A stretch of DNA of 64,000 bases from Candidula unifasciata (Eukaryota > Mollusca > Gastropoda > Stylommatophora > Geomitridae). The translations under genes were made by a program, and so were the position numbers. Location: contig CAJHNH020001991.1 of NCBI GenBank assembly GCA_905116865.2, positions 40,001-104,000 on the forward strand, written 5' to 3'. This document shows positions 34,079 through 64,000 of this stretch, piece after piece; the stretch's first letter is position 1; each line of letters starts with the position of its first letter. The notes below the pieces were generated by a model. The model searched no databases and was not told the DNA's origin. It worked only from the letters and a program-made list of their open reading frames with translations.

Positions 34079-34765
34079 TTAACTTTTCGCCAGTATACTG
34101 GCGAATGAATTTATCACTAATGGCCTAATCACCATTATACTGGCATATCAAAGAGACACTCTAATTCTGTTCTGGTGAAAACAAACTTTTATGAACAAGT
34201 TTTTGAACAATTAGGATTAGCAATAGGAAGTCCTTTCGTTTGCAAAGTTCATCGTGGTCGGTGTATTATTTTGTATTGAAAAAATTTTTTTTTAGAAGAG
34301 ATACAATTTTTACATGTTTTTTCTATACTAAATGATAAGGAAAATCGTCTAGAACTGTTCGCACTGCTCTGTCGTTGATGAATCTCTGTCAGATGGTGAC
34401 AACAGTCTCGATATTTGATTGATATCTAAGTGATAAACCTATTGGCGATAATTTAGGATATGAAAATTGAACAAAATATTTCAATTAGATCAATGTTTCG
34501 ATCAGCTGTTTCTCCCAATTTTCGGTTGTTGTGAAATTTGACATGTCATACAAAGATGATCATAACATCCAAAGTATTTAAATGAATTGTTTCAAATAAA
34601 GACTAGCTAATATATAATTGAACTGAGAAGGCGTGTGAATCTTACAATTGGATAGCAGAGATGGTGAACAAGTAAAAAAGTAAGGCAAGCACAACATTTT
34701 TTTATGTCAATAATTTTCATATGTGTCTAACATCCTTGAATGTTGTGTGATTTTAATAATATTTT
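34079..34765. mobile_element. piggyBac-like element, inverted second copy
   Basis: The TTAA at 34079-34082 is followed by CTTTTCGCCAGTATACTGGC, and the body to about 34765 is the inverted, diverged copy of 22090-22760. The distal end is lost where a SINE B copy (34775) begins. The palindrome CGCCAGTATACTGGCG is perfect here (34088-34103). Confidence 0.82.
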
Positions 34766-34774
34766 GTTGTAATA

Positions 34775-34985
34775 CTTCTTCTTCTTCTTTACGTTCACCA
34801 GCTGTAAACTCCAGCGGAAAGTTCTGGTTGTTCGTCCACTTCTGGACAGCAGTCCTGTTCCAGAACCTGAGTGTTGCGTGTGCATCCGTTTTACAGATCT
34901 GACTCATTTGTATGCAGAATGCTGGTTCCTTGCCTCTAAGGCAGATGCACTTCGAAGAAAGCTCCGAATTAGTTGAATCTTGAGC
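34775..34985 (+). mobile_element. SINE family B copy
   Basis: Begins with cttcttcttctttacgttca, then ccagctgtaaactccagcgg, ttgttcgtccacttctggac, gtgttgcgtgtgcatccgtt. Very similar to the copy at 55130-55400, suggesting recent activity. Confidence 0.88.
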
Positions 34986-35199
34986 GCATTTGTTTTTGTT
35001 TTCATGAGTAGTTTGTACATCTACCATTTAATTGCATTTAATTACAAAATTATACCACTTTCTAACCAAAATGTATCTCCATAATTTCCATTTCCCTTGT
35101 GGAATTCTATTTACCTCCTCTTTTTACTCACATTTTGTTATAGAGGGTGGGGGGTATCTTGCCATATATAGGGATCTGGCTATATACTTGGGGGGTGGG

Positions 35200-35275
35200 G
35201 GTAGAGGTCCTGCCAAATACTCAAGGTGGGCGCCATCTGAAAAAGGTCGCAGACCACTAGCATAGACCAGTCAGC
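35200..35275. mobile_element. hAT-like right terminus
   Basis: Contains gtgggcgccatctgaaaaag then gtcgcagaccactagcatag, an inverted hAT-type end. No left partner is identified. Confidence 0.4.
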
Positions 35276-35599
35276 ATTCACAGATGATGTGGTCAACCAT
35301 ACAATACCAACTTTTTTTTTGCACCTTCCCCTCTTTCCAGACGATAGTGTTATATTATGCAATGAGGATACATGGGATTCACAGCCAATGGCGTTCACGA
35401 GTGTGACTAGAGAGACTGGCCCGTGGTAAGGTAAGAAAAGTCTTGCATAATTAGCGCGCAGGATTTCAGGACCGTTTTTGTCATCATTTGTATTTAGTGT
35501 GTGTCTTCTCTAACGCTCAGCTCTTATCCTTTCTTCATTCTGATTTGCCCCTCCACGGATCTACCTCAAAAACTGTTATCTTTCATGTCTTGCCTGTGC

Positions 35600-35795
35600 A
35601 CATCTGAGGCTGGCCTCAATATCTCCCTCCCATCAACTGTCAACTTTACTTCCCATGATTTTTCCAGACAGCCACTTAAGGCTGAGCCAACCTGGGAGCA
35701 AGTCAATCATTAACTGCAAGATGCAGACTCGATCCAAAGACTTCCGGGCCAGCAGATAAGTATCTAGCTACTGTGCTACTACGGCTCTTCAGCAT
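35600..35795 (-). mobile_element. SINE family A, diverged copy
   Basis: Contains caactttacttcccatgatt, aaggctgagccaacctggga, and an inverted tRNA-like head with actcgatccaaagacttccg. Confidence 0.8.
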
Positions 35796-36366
35796 TCCAA
35801 ACCCTTGAGATTCAATCAATAAATCTGGTGCTATATCCACAATGAAGGTTGGCTGAAACACACTATACATCTTATCTTGGTTGCATAGTTTCTCAAATTG
35901 CTGTTCATCCATCTCTTGATATTGTCCTTCCACTCGTATCATTGTCTACTTCTTGCTCTCTTGCCCTCAACTTTTCCCTCCAGTATGGTTTTTAACCCTT
36001 TCGCTGCTATGGACGTCTTTTCCCGATTTCCTGTACGCTGCTACGCCCGTCTTTGGACGTTATTTTTTTTCTTGACCCCCAGTGCTATGGACGTCCTAAG
36101 CCGTTTTTGGACTTTTCTTACAGATTTCTGTTACCTCGTATTTTATTGGCTGAAGGGCAATATACATTAGCTATATTTATATTAAACTGACCCATTTACA
36201 TATGATTAAAAGCACTGGCACGTGCTTTTAGGTGTGTTTAAGGCGTGTTTTCTGCATTTTGCGTTATCCCGTTGCTTTGTTTACCGTGACAGCGTGGTCG
36301 GTGATCTATGTATTTTGTGCCCTGATATATATTTGTGCTTTTGGATTATTCTACACTTAGTACAAA

Positions 36367-36990
36367 ATGGCAAGAAGACTTGTTAAAGTTGATGAAGAAT
36401 TGATGGAGTTTCTGTCAAAAGTGATAGCGACGATGACTTTGAAATGTGTACTTCTGACAGTGAACAAGAAGATTTGACAGTATCGACTGCTGAAACCGGC
36501 GTGTCCAAAAAAAGCTGTTTGCCTGTCCGACGTCCTCATCGTCGGAATCAGAGAGCAGCGACAATGAAGCGCCATCAAAACGGCAATAAATTGATCAGTT
36601 ATCTTGATAAACCGATGATTTGAAACCAGTAGTGCATGATTTTAATGACTCCAGCTCTATCTGTATTTCTGCTACTGTAAATTCAAACAGTTAAGTCACT
36701 AAAATTTCTCATCTTTCCCGATGGACAGACACAGATTCGGACGAACTAATTTTTTTTTATGTCTGTCTGCTTATGCTTAGAACAAAGAAACTCAAAATAG
36801 AGTACTTGAGCAAAGACTGTTTGCTAAAAACTCCCGTAAAAAAATGTCGAGGGACATATTTTTACTATTGTTGAGAATCTCAAACATTTCTTAGACAACA
36901 GTGCTCATGCGGGCGGCGATAGACTACAAACTTAGACACATTATTGATAGTCTGCGCACATCGTTCATTATGATCATTTACACAGCGCAA
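36367..36990 (+). pseudogene. piggyBac transposase relic
   Basis: Starts MARRLVKVDEELMEFLS, followed in another frame by an acidic stretch (SDSEQEDLTVSTAE) typical of piggyBac N-termini. It continues KKLKIEYLSKDCLLKTPV, KKMSRDIFLLLLR and a segment equivalent to GGDRLQ/YKLRHIIDSLRTSF, the family's conserved MSRxRF...D-RLYKIRP block. At least three frameshifts and several stops are present. The catalytic Asp region is largely missing. Confidence 0.85.
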
Positions 36991-37004
36991 TGCGTCAAGC
37001 GTCA

Positions 37005-37085
37005 AGTATAGTGAAATTGGTATCACGTTCGCCTCAGGATCGGAGGGTCGTGTGTTCAACCCCTGAAGTTTTTTTTTTTTTTTAT
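37005..37085 (+). mobile_element. tRNA-derived SINE nested in the piggyBac element
   Basis: The head reads tagtgaaattggtatcacgt then tcgcctcaggatcgg and B box gtgttcaaccc, followed by a T17 run. The A-box region resembles a Val-type tRNA. It is not a tRNA gene: no acceptor stem closes. Confidence 0.65.
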
Positions 37086-37559
37086 TAATTGTAAATTTTC
37101 CTTTGAGTTCCTGCTACTTTTCAGCAACGGACGACTTGAGTATATTATTATGAATATTTTTTTTTATTATTATTTTGGTATGTAATAACATGGTGACTAC
37201 AAGTAAATATGATTAAAGTGGCAGCCGTGGTAGGTTCGTCAATCAAATTTTGGGATAGGGACTGGGAACAGTTCCTCCCATTAATCCCCCTCCCCCGTTA
37301 GTCAAGTTTGTGGGGCACCATCGTGCCTCTGACTTGTCACCACTCGGACCAACCACACAACTCCCCAGGGTAAAATTTTTTAGGTGAACAAAACATAGCC
37401 CTCACCGCGGACGCATCTTTTGCGTTTAGAGGATAGAAAAGTATTGCGCACAGCAGAGACTTTTTTTTTCACATTGCTTAGCACAGGGAGGACAACTATT
37501 TCCGGGAACGTAGCAGCGAAAGGGTTAAAAGAAAAAGAACCTAGAAGTTCACTACTGTA

Positions 37560-37760
37560 GATATCACCCACATTTATCACCTCTGTGATTATGTCTATCT
37601 TTCCAGTTAGCGACTCCAGTTAGTAATTGCAGATCTGCCTTTATATTATCTCTCCACTGTCTTCTTGGTCTGCCTCATAGTCTATTCTCATTACAAGTCT
37701 TTTGTGTACACAGTTGTTATCTGTTTATCTGCCAATCATTTTCTCTATACATACATCGAT
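37560..37760 (-). pseudogene. LINE 3' end fragment
   Basis: Contains tagatatcacccacatttat, ctctgtgattatgtctatct and ctccactgtcttcttggtct, parallel to 29945-30400 and 60950-61200. Confidence 0.7.
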
Positions 37761-38195
37761 GTTAAACTTCAATTATTATGATTTTTATTAATCTAAATGA
37801 TAAACACATCAATCAATACATTGCTGAAAAGAACACAATAATACACATAGGGAGAAAATGAAAAAAAGTATATCAAAACAACATGCCTGGAGACAGTTAA
37901 AAAAGTGATTTAATTCCACAGCCAAAGCAGAAACAAAACCAGGGAAAGGAAAAATAAATACAGACAATATCTTAGACAAAAAACACTCTAAAAGATATTT
38001 ACCATGTGTTTAACAAAACTACAGTGTAATGGGGGAAAAAAAGATTAATATACTGTATTTATGCATTTACAGGCCATTCATTTTAACCAAAAATTGTTGA
38101 TGAAAAAAATGTGCAGCTTTTTTGGGGGTAGATATCAGGCCTACATGTCACTTCTACTAAATTTATTAATTAAAAAAAAAAAACTTTTAAAACAT
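37761..38195. other. No gene seen
   Basis: A-rich, low-complexity, with A runs near 38171. Confidence 0.4.
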
Positions 38196-38199
38196 GCTT

Positions 38200-38650
38200 T
38201 ATGAACTGTAGTTGACGCCATTGTTGTCCGCCACCGAATCACAAGGTCATTTTGTTCCATGAAGAGCCTTGCCCAACTGTAAGTGGCTTTAAATTCACTG
38301 AGAGGAATTCCTATGATCTCTGATAACTGACATACTTCAAACTATATGTAACATTTTCACAGATACAGAAAACCGATCTGCCAGTATTTTCTTTGAAAAT
38401 TACAGTAGATTGGTTTCTTCTTCTGGGTATTTCACCTTCTTGCCAGGAAAAGATTGTTAACTTTGGAATGTTTTTTTTTTCAAGAGCATCTTTCACTCTA
38501 ATCCTTCTTGACATATTGTTTCTCATCCACATCAAACTCCCTCCCAGCAGCTTGGTTTCCATTATCTTCAGCTTAGTGCAAAACCAGCAGCTTAAATGTA
38601 CAACTGTAACTTGCTCTTACATGGCCCGTCTTTCACTGCTTACAGGTACT
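38200..38650 (-). pseudogene. pogo/Tigger transposase N-terminal HTH relic
   Basis: Minus-strand pieces in different frames read ASYSCTFKLLVLH, AEDNGNQAAGREFDVDEK, then EVCQLSEIIGIPLSEFKATY and SWARLFMEQNDLVIRWRTTM. These are the psq-type and CENPB-type helix-turn-helix domains of pogo-family transposases, in the right order and spacing. Multiple frameshifts and stops; the DDE catalytic domain is absent. Confidence 0.82.
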
Positions 38651-39109
38651 ACCGTTTTGGTTTTGCTCCCTTCAAATTCAAAGAAAATTATATTTTTCCT
38701 AAAATCGTCTTAGAGACGGGAAGAGGCCTAGATGCACAAATGGCATGCATATGCATAAATATGGTATTCTTTGTTTTTTTAACATATCTATTTAGATAAG
38801 TTCAGCTGGTGGCAAAAAGGAAATAGAAAGACTTGATAAAATATGTGAAGGAAAATATATTATTAATTTTATAAAAATTGACTTTTGTTTAATTAACAAA
38901 GATCAAGATTATGTAAGCCATGATTAAATAGCACCTTTATCCACTAATTAAAAAAAAAAAAAAAAAGAGAAAATGTCCTGCAAAACAACCAGTCACAAAT
39001 TTTATTAAATAAGATTCAATTTAAATTAATTAAATGTGTTTTGAAGATTCATGCTTAATGCATTCCTAGATGACAGGTTGGCATGCTAGAGCAACTATAT
39101 TTGTTTGGT
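38651..39109. other. No gene seen
   Basis: A/T-rich, with an A18 run near 38949. Confidence 0.4.
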
Positions 39110-39111
39110 AA

Positions 39112-39242
39112 AGGCTGTAAAGGACCTTTTTTTTTTTTTTTTTGCCTTTATACGTACTGGGCATATAGGGTAACACCTATATTTTATTGACCAATTAGCA
39201 CTGTGTGGGTGATGTGGTCAACATCAGGCTGACCCGGATACT
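39112..39242 (-). mobile_element. SINE family A, headless copy
   Basis: Contains gtaaaggacc, a T20 run replacing the usual linker, cctatattttattgaccaat, and gatgtggtcaacatcaggct. The tRNA head is missing. Confidence 0.82.
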
Positions 39243-39329
39243 GGCTGACTAAGTGAAATAAACATCAAATACATTTTATGACAAATTTTTTGACCTATTA
39301 GAGATGCAAAGTAAGATAATGTTGAAAAT

Positions 39330-42300
39330 AGGTACAGAATGAAAATGTTGAACAAAGGTATGGTATGCTAATGTTTAAAAAAAGAGGTAAGGTATGAAAA
39401 TGTTGAAAAGAGGTACGGTATGAAAATGTTGAACAGAGGTATGGTATGAAAATATTGAACAGAGGTACGGTATGAAAATGTTGAACAAAGGTATGGTATG
39501 CTGAACAGAGGTATGGTATGCTGATGTTGAACTGAGCTAGGGTATGCTGATGCTGAACAGAGGTATGGTATGCTGATGCTGAACAAAGGTATGGTATGCT
39601 AATGCTGAACAGAGGTATGGTATGCTGATATGGAACAGAGGTATGGTATGCTAATGCTGAACAGATGTATGGTATGCTGATGTGGAACAGAGGTATGGTA
39701 TGTTGAACAGAGGTATGGTATGCTGATGCTGAACAGAGGTATGGTATGCTGATGTCGAACAGAGGTATGGTATGCTGAACAGAGGTATGATATGCTGATG
39801 TTGAACAGAGGTATGGTATGCCGATGCTGAACAGAGGTATGGTATGCTGATGCTGAACAGAGGTATGGTATGCTGATGCTGAACAGAGGTATGGTATGCT
39901 GATGTTGAACAGAGGTATGGTATGCTGAACAGAGGTATGGTATGCTGATGCTGAACAGAGGTATGGTATGCTAAACAGAGGTATGGTATGCTGATGTTGA
40001 ACAGAGGTATGGTATGCTGATGCTGAACAGAGGTATGGTATGCTGATGCTGAACAGAGGTATGGTATGCTGATGCTGAACAGAGGTATGAACAGATGCTG
40101 ATGTTGAACAGAGGTATGGTATGCTGATGTGCTGAACAGAGGTATGGTATGCAGAGGTATGGTGATGTTGAACTGAGGTATGGTATGCTGATGTTGAACT
40201 GAGGTATGGTATGCTGATGTTGAACAGAGGTATGATATGCTGATGTTGAACAGAGGTATGGTATGCTGATGTTGAACAGAGGTATGGTATGCTGATGTTG
40301 AACAGAGGTATGGTATGCTGATGTTGAACAGAGGTATGGTATGCTGATGTTGAACAGAGGTATGGTATGCTGATGTTGAACAGAGGTATGGTATGCTGAG
40401 GTGTATGCTGAACAGAGGTATGGTATGCTGATGCTGAACAGAGCCTGAACAGAGGATGTATGGTATGCTGATGTTGAACAGAAGTATGGTATGCTATGCT
40501 GAACAGAGGCTGATGCTGATGTGAACAGAGGAGGTATGATGCTGAACAGAGGTATGTATGCTGATGTTGAACAGAGGTATGGTATGCTGATGTTGAACAG
40601 AGGTATGGTATGCTGATGTGGAACAGAAGATAGTATGGTATGAACTATGGATGCTGATGTGGAACAGAGGGTAGAAACAGAGGTATGGTATGCTGAGGTG
40701 AAACAGAGGTATGGTATGCTGATGTTGAACAGAGGTATGGTATGATGATGTCGAACAGAGGGTAGAGGTATGGTATGCTGATGCTGAACAGAGGTATGGT
40801 ATGCTGATGCTGAAACAGAGGTATGGTATGCTGATGCTGGAACAGAGGTATGGTATGCTGATGTTGAACAGAGGTATGGTATCCTGAACAGAGGTATGGT
40901 ATGCTGAACTAAACAGAGGTATGGTATGCTGATGCTGAACAGAGGTATGGTATGTATGGTATAGTATGCTGATGTGGAACAGAGGTATAGTATGCTGATG
41001 CTGAACAGAGGTATGGTATGCTGATGTTGAACAGAGGTATGGTTTGCTGATGCTGAACTGAGGTATGGTATGTTGATGTGGAACAGAGGTATGGTATGCT
41101 GATGCTGAACAGAGGTATGGTATGCTGATGTTGAACAGAGGTATGGTATGCTGATGCTGAACAGAGGTATGGTATGCTGATGTGGAACAGAGGTATGGTA
41201 TGCTGAACAGAGGTATGGTATGCTGATGCTGAACAGAGGTATGGTATGCCGAACAGAGGTATGGTATGATGATGCTGAACAGAGGTATGGTATGCTGATG
41301 TCGAACAGAGGTATGGTATGCTGAACAGAGGTATGGTATGCTGATGTGGAACAAAGGTATAGTATGCTGATGTTGAACAGAGGTATGGTATGCTGATGTT
41401 GAACAGAGGTATGGTATGCCGATGCTGAACAGAGGTATGGTATGCTGATGCTGAACAGAGGTATGGTATGCTGATGTGGAACAGAGGTATGGTATGCTGA
41501 TGTGGAACAGAGGTATGGTATGCTGATGTCGAACAGAGGTATGGTATGCTGAACAGAGGTATGGTATGCTGAACAGAGGTATAGTATGCTGATGCTGAAC
41601 AGAGGTATGGTATGCTGATGCTGAACAGAAGTATGGTATGCTAATGCTGAACAGAGGTATGGTATGCTGATGTGGAACAGAGGTATGGTATGCTGAACAG
41701 AGGTATGGTATGCTGATGCTGAACAGAGGTAGGGTATGCTGATGTCGAACAGAGGTATGGTATGCTGAACAGAGGTATTGTATGCTGATGTGGAACAGAA
41801 GTATAGTATGCTGATGTTGAACAGAGGTATGGTATGCTGATGTGGAACAGAGGTATGGTATGCTGAACAGAGGTATGGTATGCTGAGGTGAAACAGAGGT
41901 ATGGTATGCTGATGTTGAACAGAGGTATGGTATGCTGATGTCGAACAGAGGTATGGTATGCTAATGCTGAACAGAGGTATGGTATGCTCATGCTGAACAG
42001 AGGTATGGTATGCTGATGTGGAACAGAGGTATGGTATGCTGATGTTGAACAGAGGTATGGTATCCTGAACAGAGGTATGGTATGCTGATGCTAAACAGAG
42101 GTATGGTATGCTGATGTCGAACAGAGGTATGGTATGCTGAACAGAGGTATAGTATGCTGATGTGGAACAGAGGTATAGTATGCTGATGCTGAACAGAGGT
42201 ATGGTATGCTGATGTTGAACAGAGGTATGGTATGCTGATGCTGAACTGAGGTATGGTATGTTGATGTGGAACAGAGGTATGGTATGCTGATGCTGAACAG

Positions 42301-42530
42301 AGGTATGGTATGCTGATGCTGAACAGAGGTATGGTATGCTGATGTTGAACAGAGGTATGGTATGCTGATGCTGAACAGAGGTATGGTATGCTGATGTTGA
42401 ACTGAGGTATGGTATGCTGATGATGAACAAAGGTATGGTATGCTGATCTGAGGGTATGCTGATGTTGAACAGAGGTATGGTATGCTGATGTTGAACAGAG
42501 GTACCTCATGCTAATGCTGTGCTAAATAGA
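39330..42530. repeat. 3.2-kb satellite of 26-bp and 20-bp units
   Basis: Units on the plus strand are gaacagaggtatggtatgct, with or without the six-base extension gatgtt/gatgct/gatgtg. Long and short units alternate irregularly, and the array becomes more degenerate at its left end (39330-39500) and around 40440-40700. The unit lacks stop codons in all three minus-strand frames, which creates an apparent 819-residue open frame of ISIPYLCS/AYHTSVQ/HTIPLF type repeats that is not a gene. The array begins about 420 bp past the YIPF3 stop codon. Confidence 0.95.
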
Positions 42531-42947
42531 GGTACCAATGAAAATGCTGAACTTAAGTTGGTCCTTTTACAGAATGATTCCTTAATAATATTTTAAAAAA
42601 ATGTTACTACCCTACTTTCATAAAGTATGATATTGTACAACCTATAAATTCACTTCCACAGTGTGAAAAACTTATAGATAAGCAACTCTGATTTTCACTA
42701 CTTTTGGAACTGCATAAATAAGTAATTTACAATTAGAAACAAAACAAACTACTGCTACCATGCACTTGAAGCTCTAAGTTTAAAACGAAGGGGAAACGGT
42801 AACAAGAACAAGATTAAGAAAATCTTTTACTCCCATAAGCCCACAAAAAAAAAAAAAAAATTTAAGGTGACAGGAATCAGAAAAAGAAATGGGAGAAAAT
42901 GTAAAAAATGTAGTGAACACACATTGAATCTGACGTCAAAACAATCT
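42530..42947 (-). other. Probable YIPF3 3' UTR segment
   Basis: This 418-bp stretch between the YIPF3 stop codon and the satellite is A/T-rich, with an A17 run near 42845 on the plus strand. On the minus strand I find no AATAAA or ATTAAA. A weak AGTAAA variant occurs at about 42825-42831. No other feature is seen. Confidence 0.5.
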
Positions 42948-63851
<20,904 letters not shown>

Positions 63852-64000
63852 CTACAAAAAAAAGTGAATTTATATTGTATGCACATAAAATATTACTTTT
63901 TATTATGACAGTGGAGGAATATGGGAAAGGGATGAGTAGAAGTTAAGGAAGAGAGAGAATGCTAAAGCACAGAATAATGTACAGACAAACAGTCTGACGG

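Larger units (their letters stand above)
35992..37528 (+). mobile_element. piggyBac element with intact ends, 1.5 kb
   Basis: TTAA duplications at 35992-35995 and 37525-37528 flank perfect 13-bp inverted repeats CCCTTTCGCTGCT / AGCAGCGAAAGGG. The interior holds a transposase relic (36367-36990) and a nested SINE-like insertion near 37005-37080. The ends are well preserved although the gene is dead. Confidence 0.92.

Noticed and set aside
34707..35027. 106-codon minus frame with FWNRTAVQKWTNNQNF
   Set aside because: The same peptide appears at 54949-55263; it is the translation of SINE family B, not a gene.
39971..42430. 819-residue open frame (and a 286-residue one) of HTIPLF/AYHTSVQ repeats
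   Set aside because: Pure product of a 26/20-bp satellite that lacks stops in every frame of this strand; no start context or splice sites, and no non-repeat domain.

Overview
This window looks like gene-poor DNA from an animal genome, most likely a lophotrochozoan and plausibly a gastropod mollusc. The phylum is an inference. It rests on one spliced metazoan gene, on many 5'-truncated non-LTR retrotransposon (LINE) ends with microsatellite tails, on several tRNA-derived SINE families, on MITEs, and on an exceptional load of micro- and minisatellites. Nothing prokaryotic is present: no operons, no ribosome binding sites, no CRISPR.

The one confident host gene is a minus-strand YIPF3 orthologue (Yip1-domain Golgi membrane protein). 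Eight coding exons were assembled by hand from splice sites, reading phase and family similarity: 63851-63754, 62910-62804, 60576-60438, 58639-58508, 55079-54957, 52819-52696, 49411-49301 and 43162-42948 (stop codon at 42948-42950). Phases are compatible at all seven junctions. The exons encode about 350 residues, and the start codon with the N-terminal exon(s) lies beyond the right edge. The gene spans at least 20.9 kb because its introns are filled with SINEs, LINE ends and tandem arrays. The most interesting structure is at 59927-60470. An 81-bp tandem array has copied the 3' end of one YIPF3 exon together with its 5' splice site about six times, and it keeps one reading frame open.

Layout, left to right. 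0-2 kb: RNase H and C-terminal LINE relics. 2-9 kb: microsatellites, an uncertain small ORF (3022-3150), more LINE ends, a Tigger-like MITE and three minisatellites. 9-13.4 kb: a MITE, SINEs, a 1.26-kb 21-bp minisatellite and a CTAA-type array. 14-17.7 kb: a duplicated LINE end and a degenerate array interrupted by a SINE. 18-21.9 kb: LINE and SINE relics. 21.9-22.8 and 34.1-34.8 kb: two inverted copies of a TTAA-flanked piggyBac-like MITE. 23-34 kb: LINE, SINE and hAT-like relics. 36.0-37.5 kb: a decayed piggyBac element with intact ends. 38.2-38.6 kb: a pogo/Tigger transposase relic. 39.3-42.5 kb: a 26/20-bp satellite directly downstream of YIPF3. 42.9-63.9 kb: YIPF3.

The transposon genes are all broken (frameshifts, stops, truncations) and do not act together. 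The long open frames across satellites are by-products of repeat composition. All similarity statements come from recognising family motifs by eye; no database search was run.
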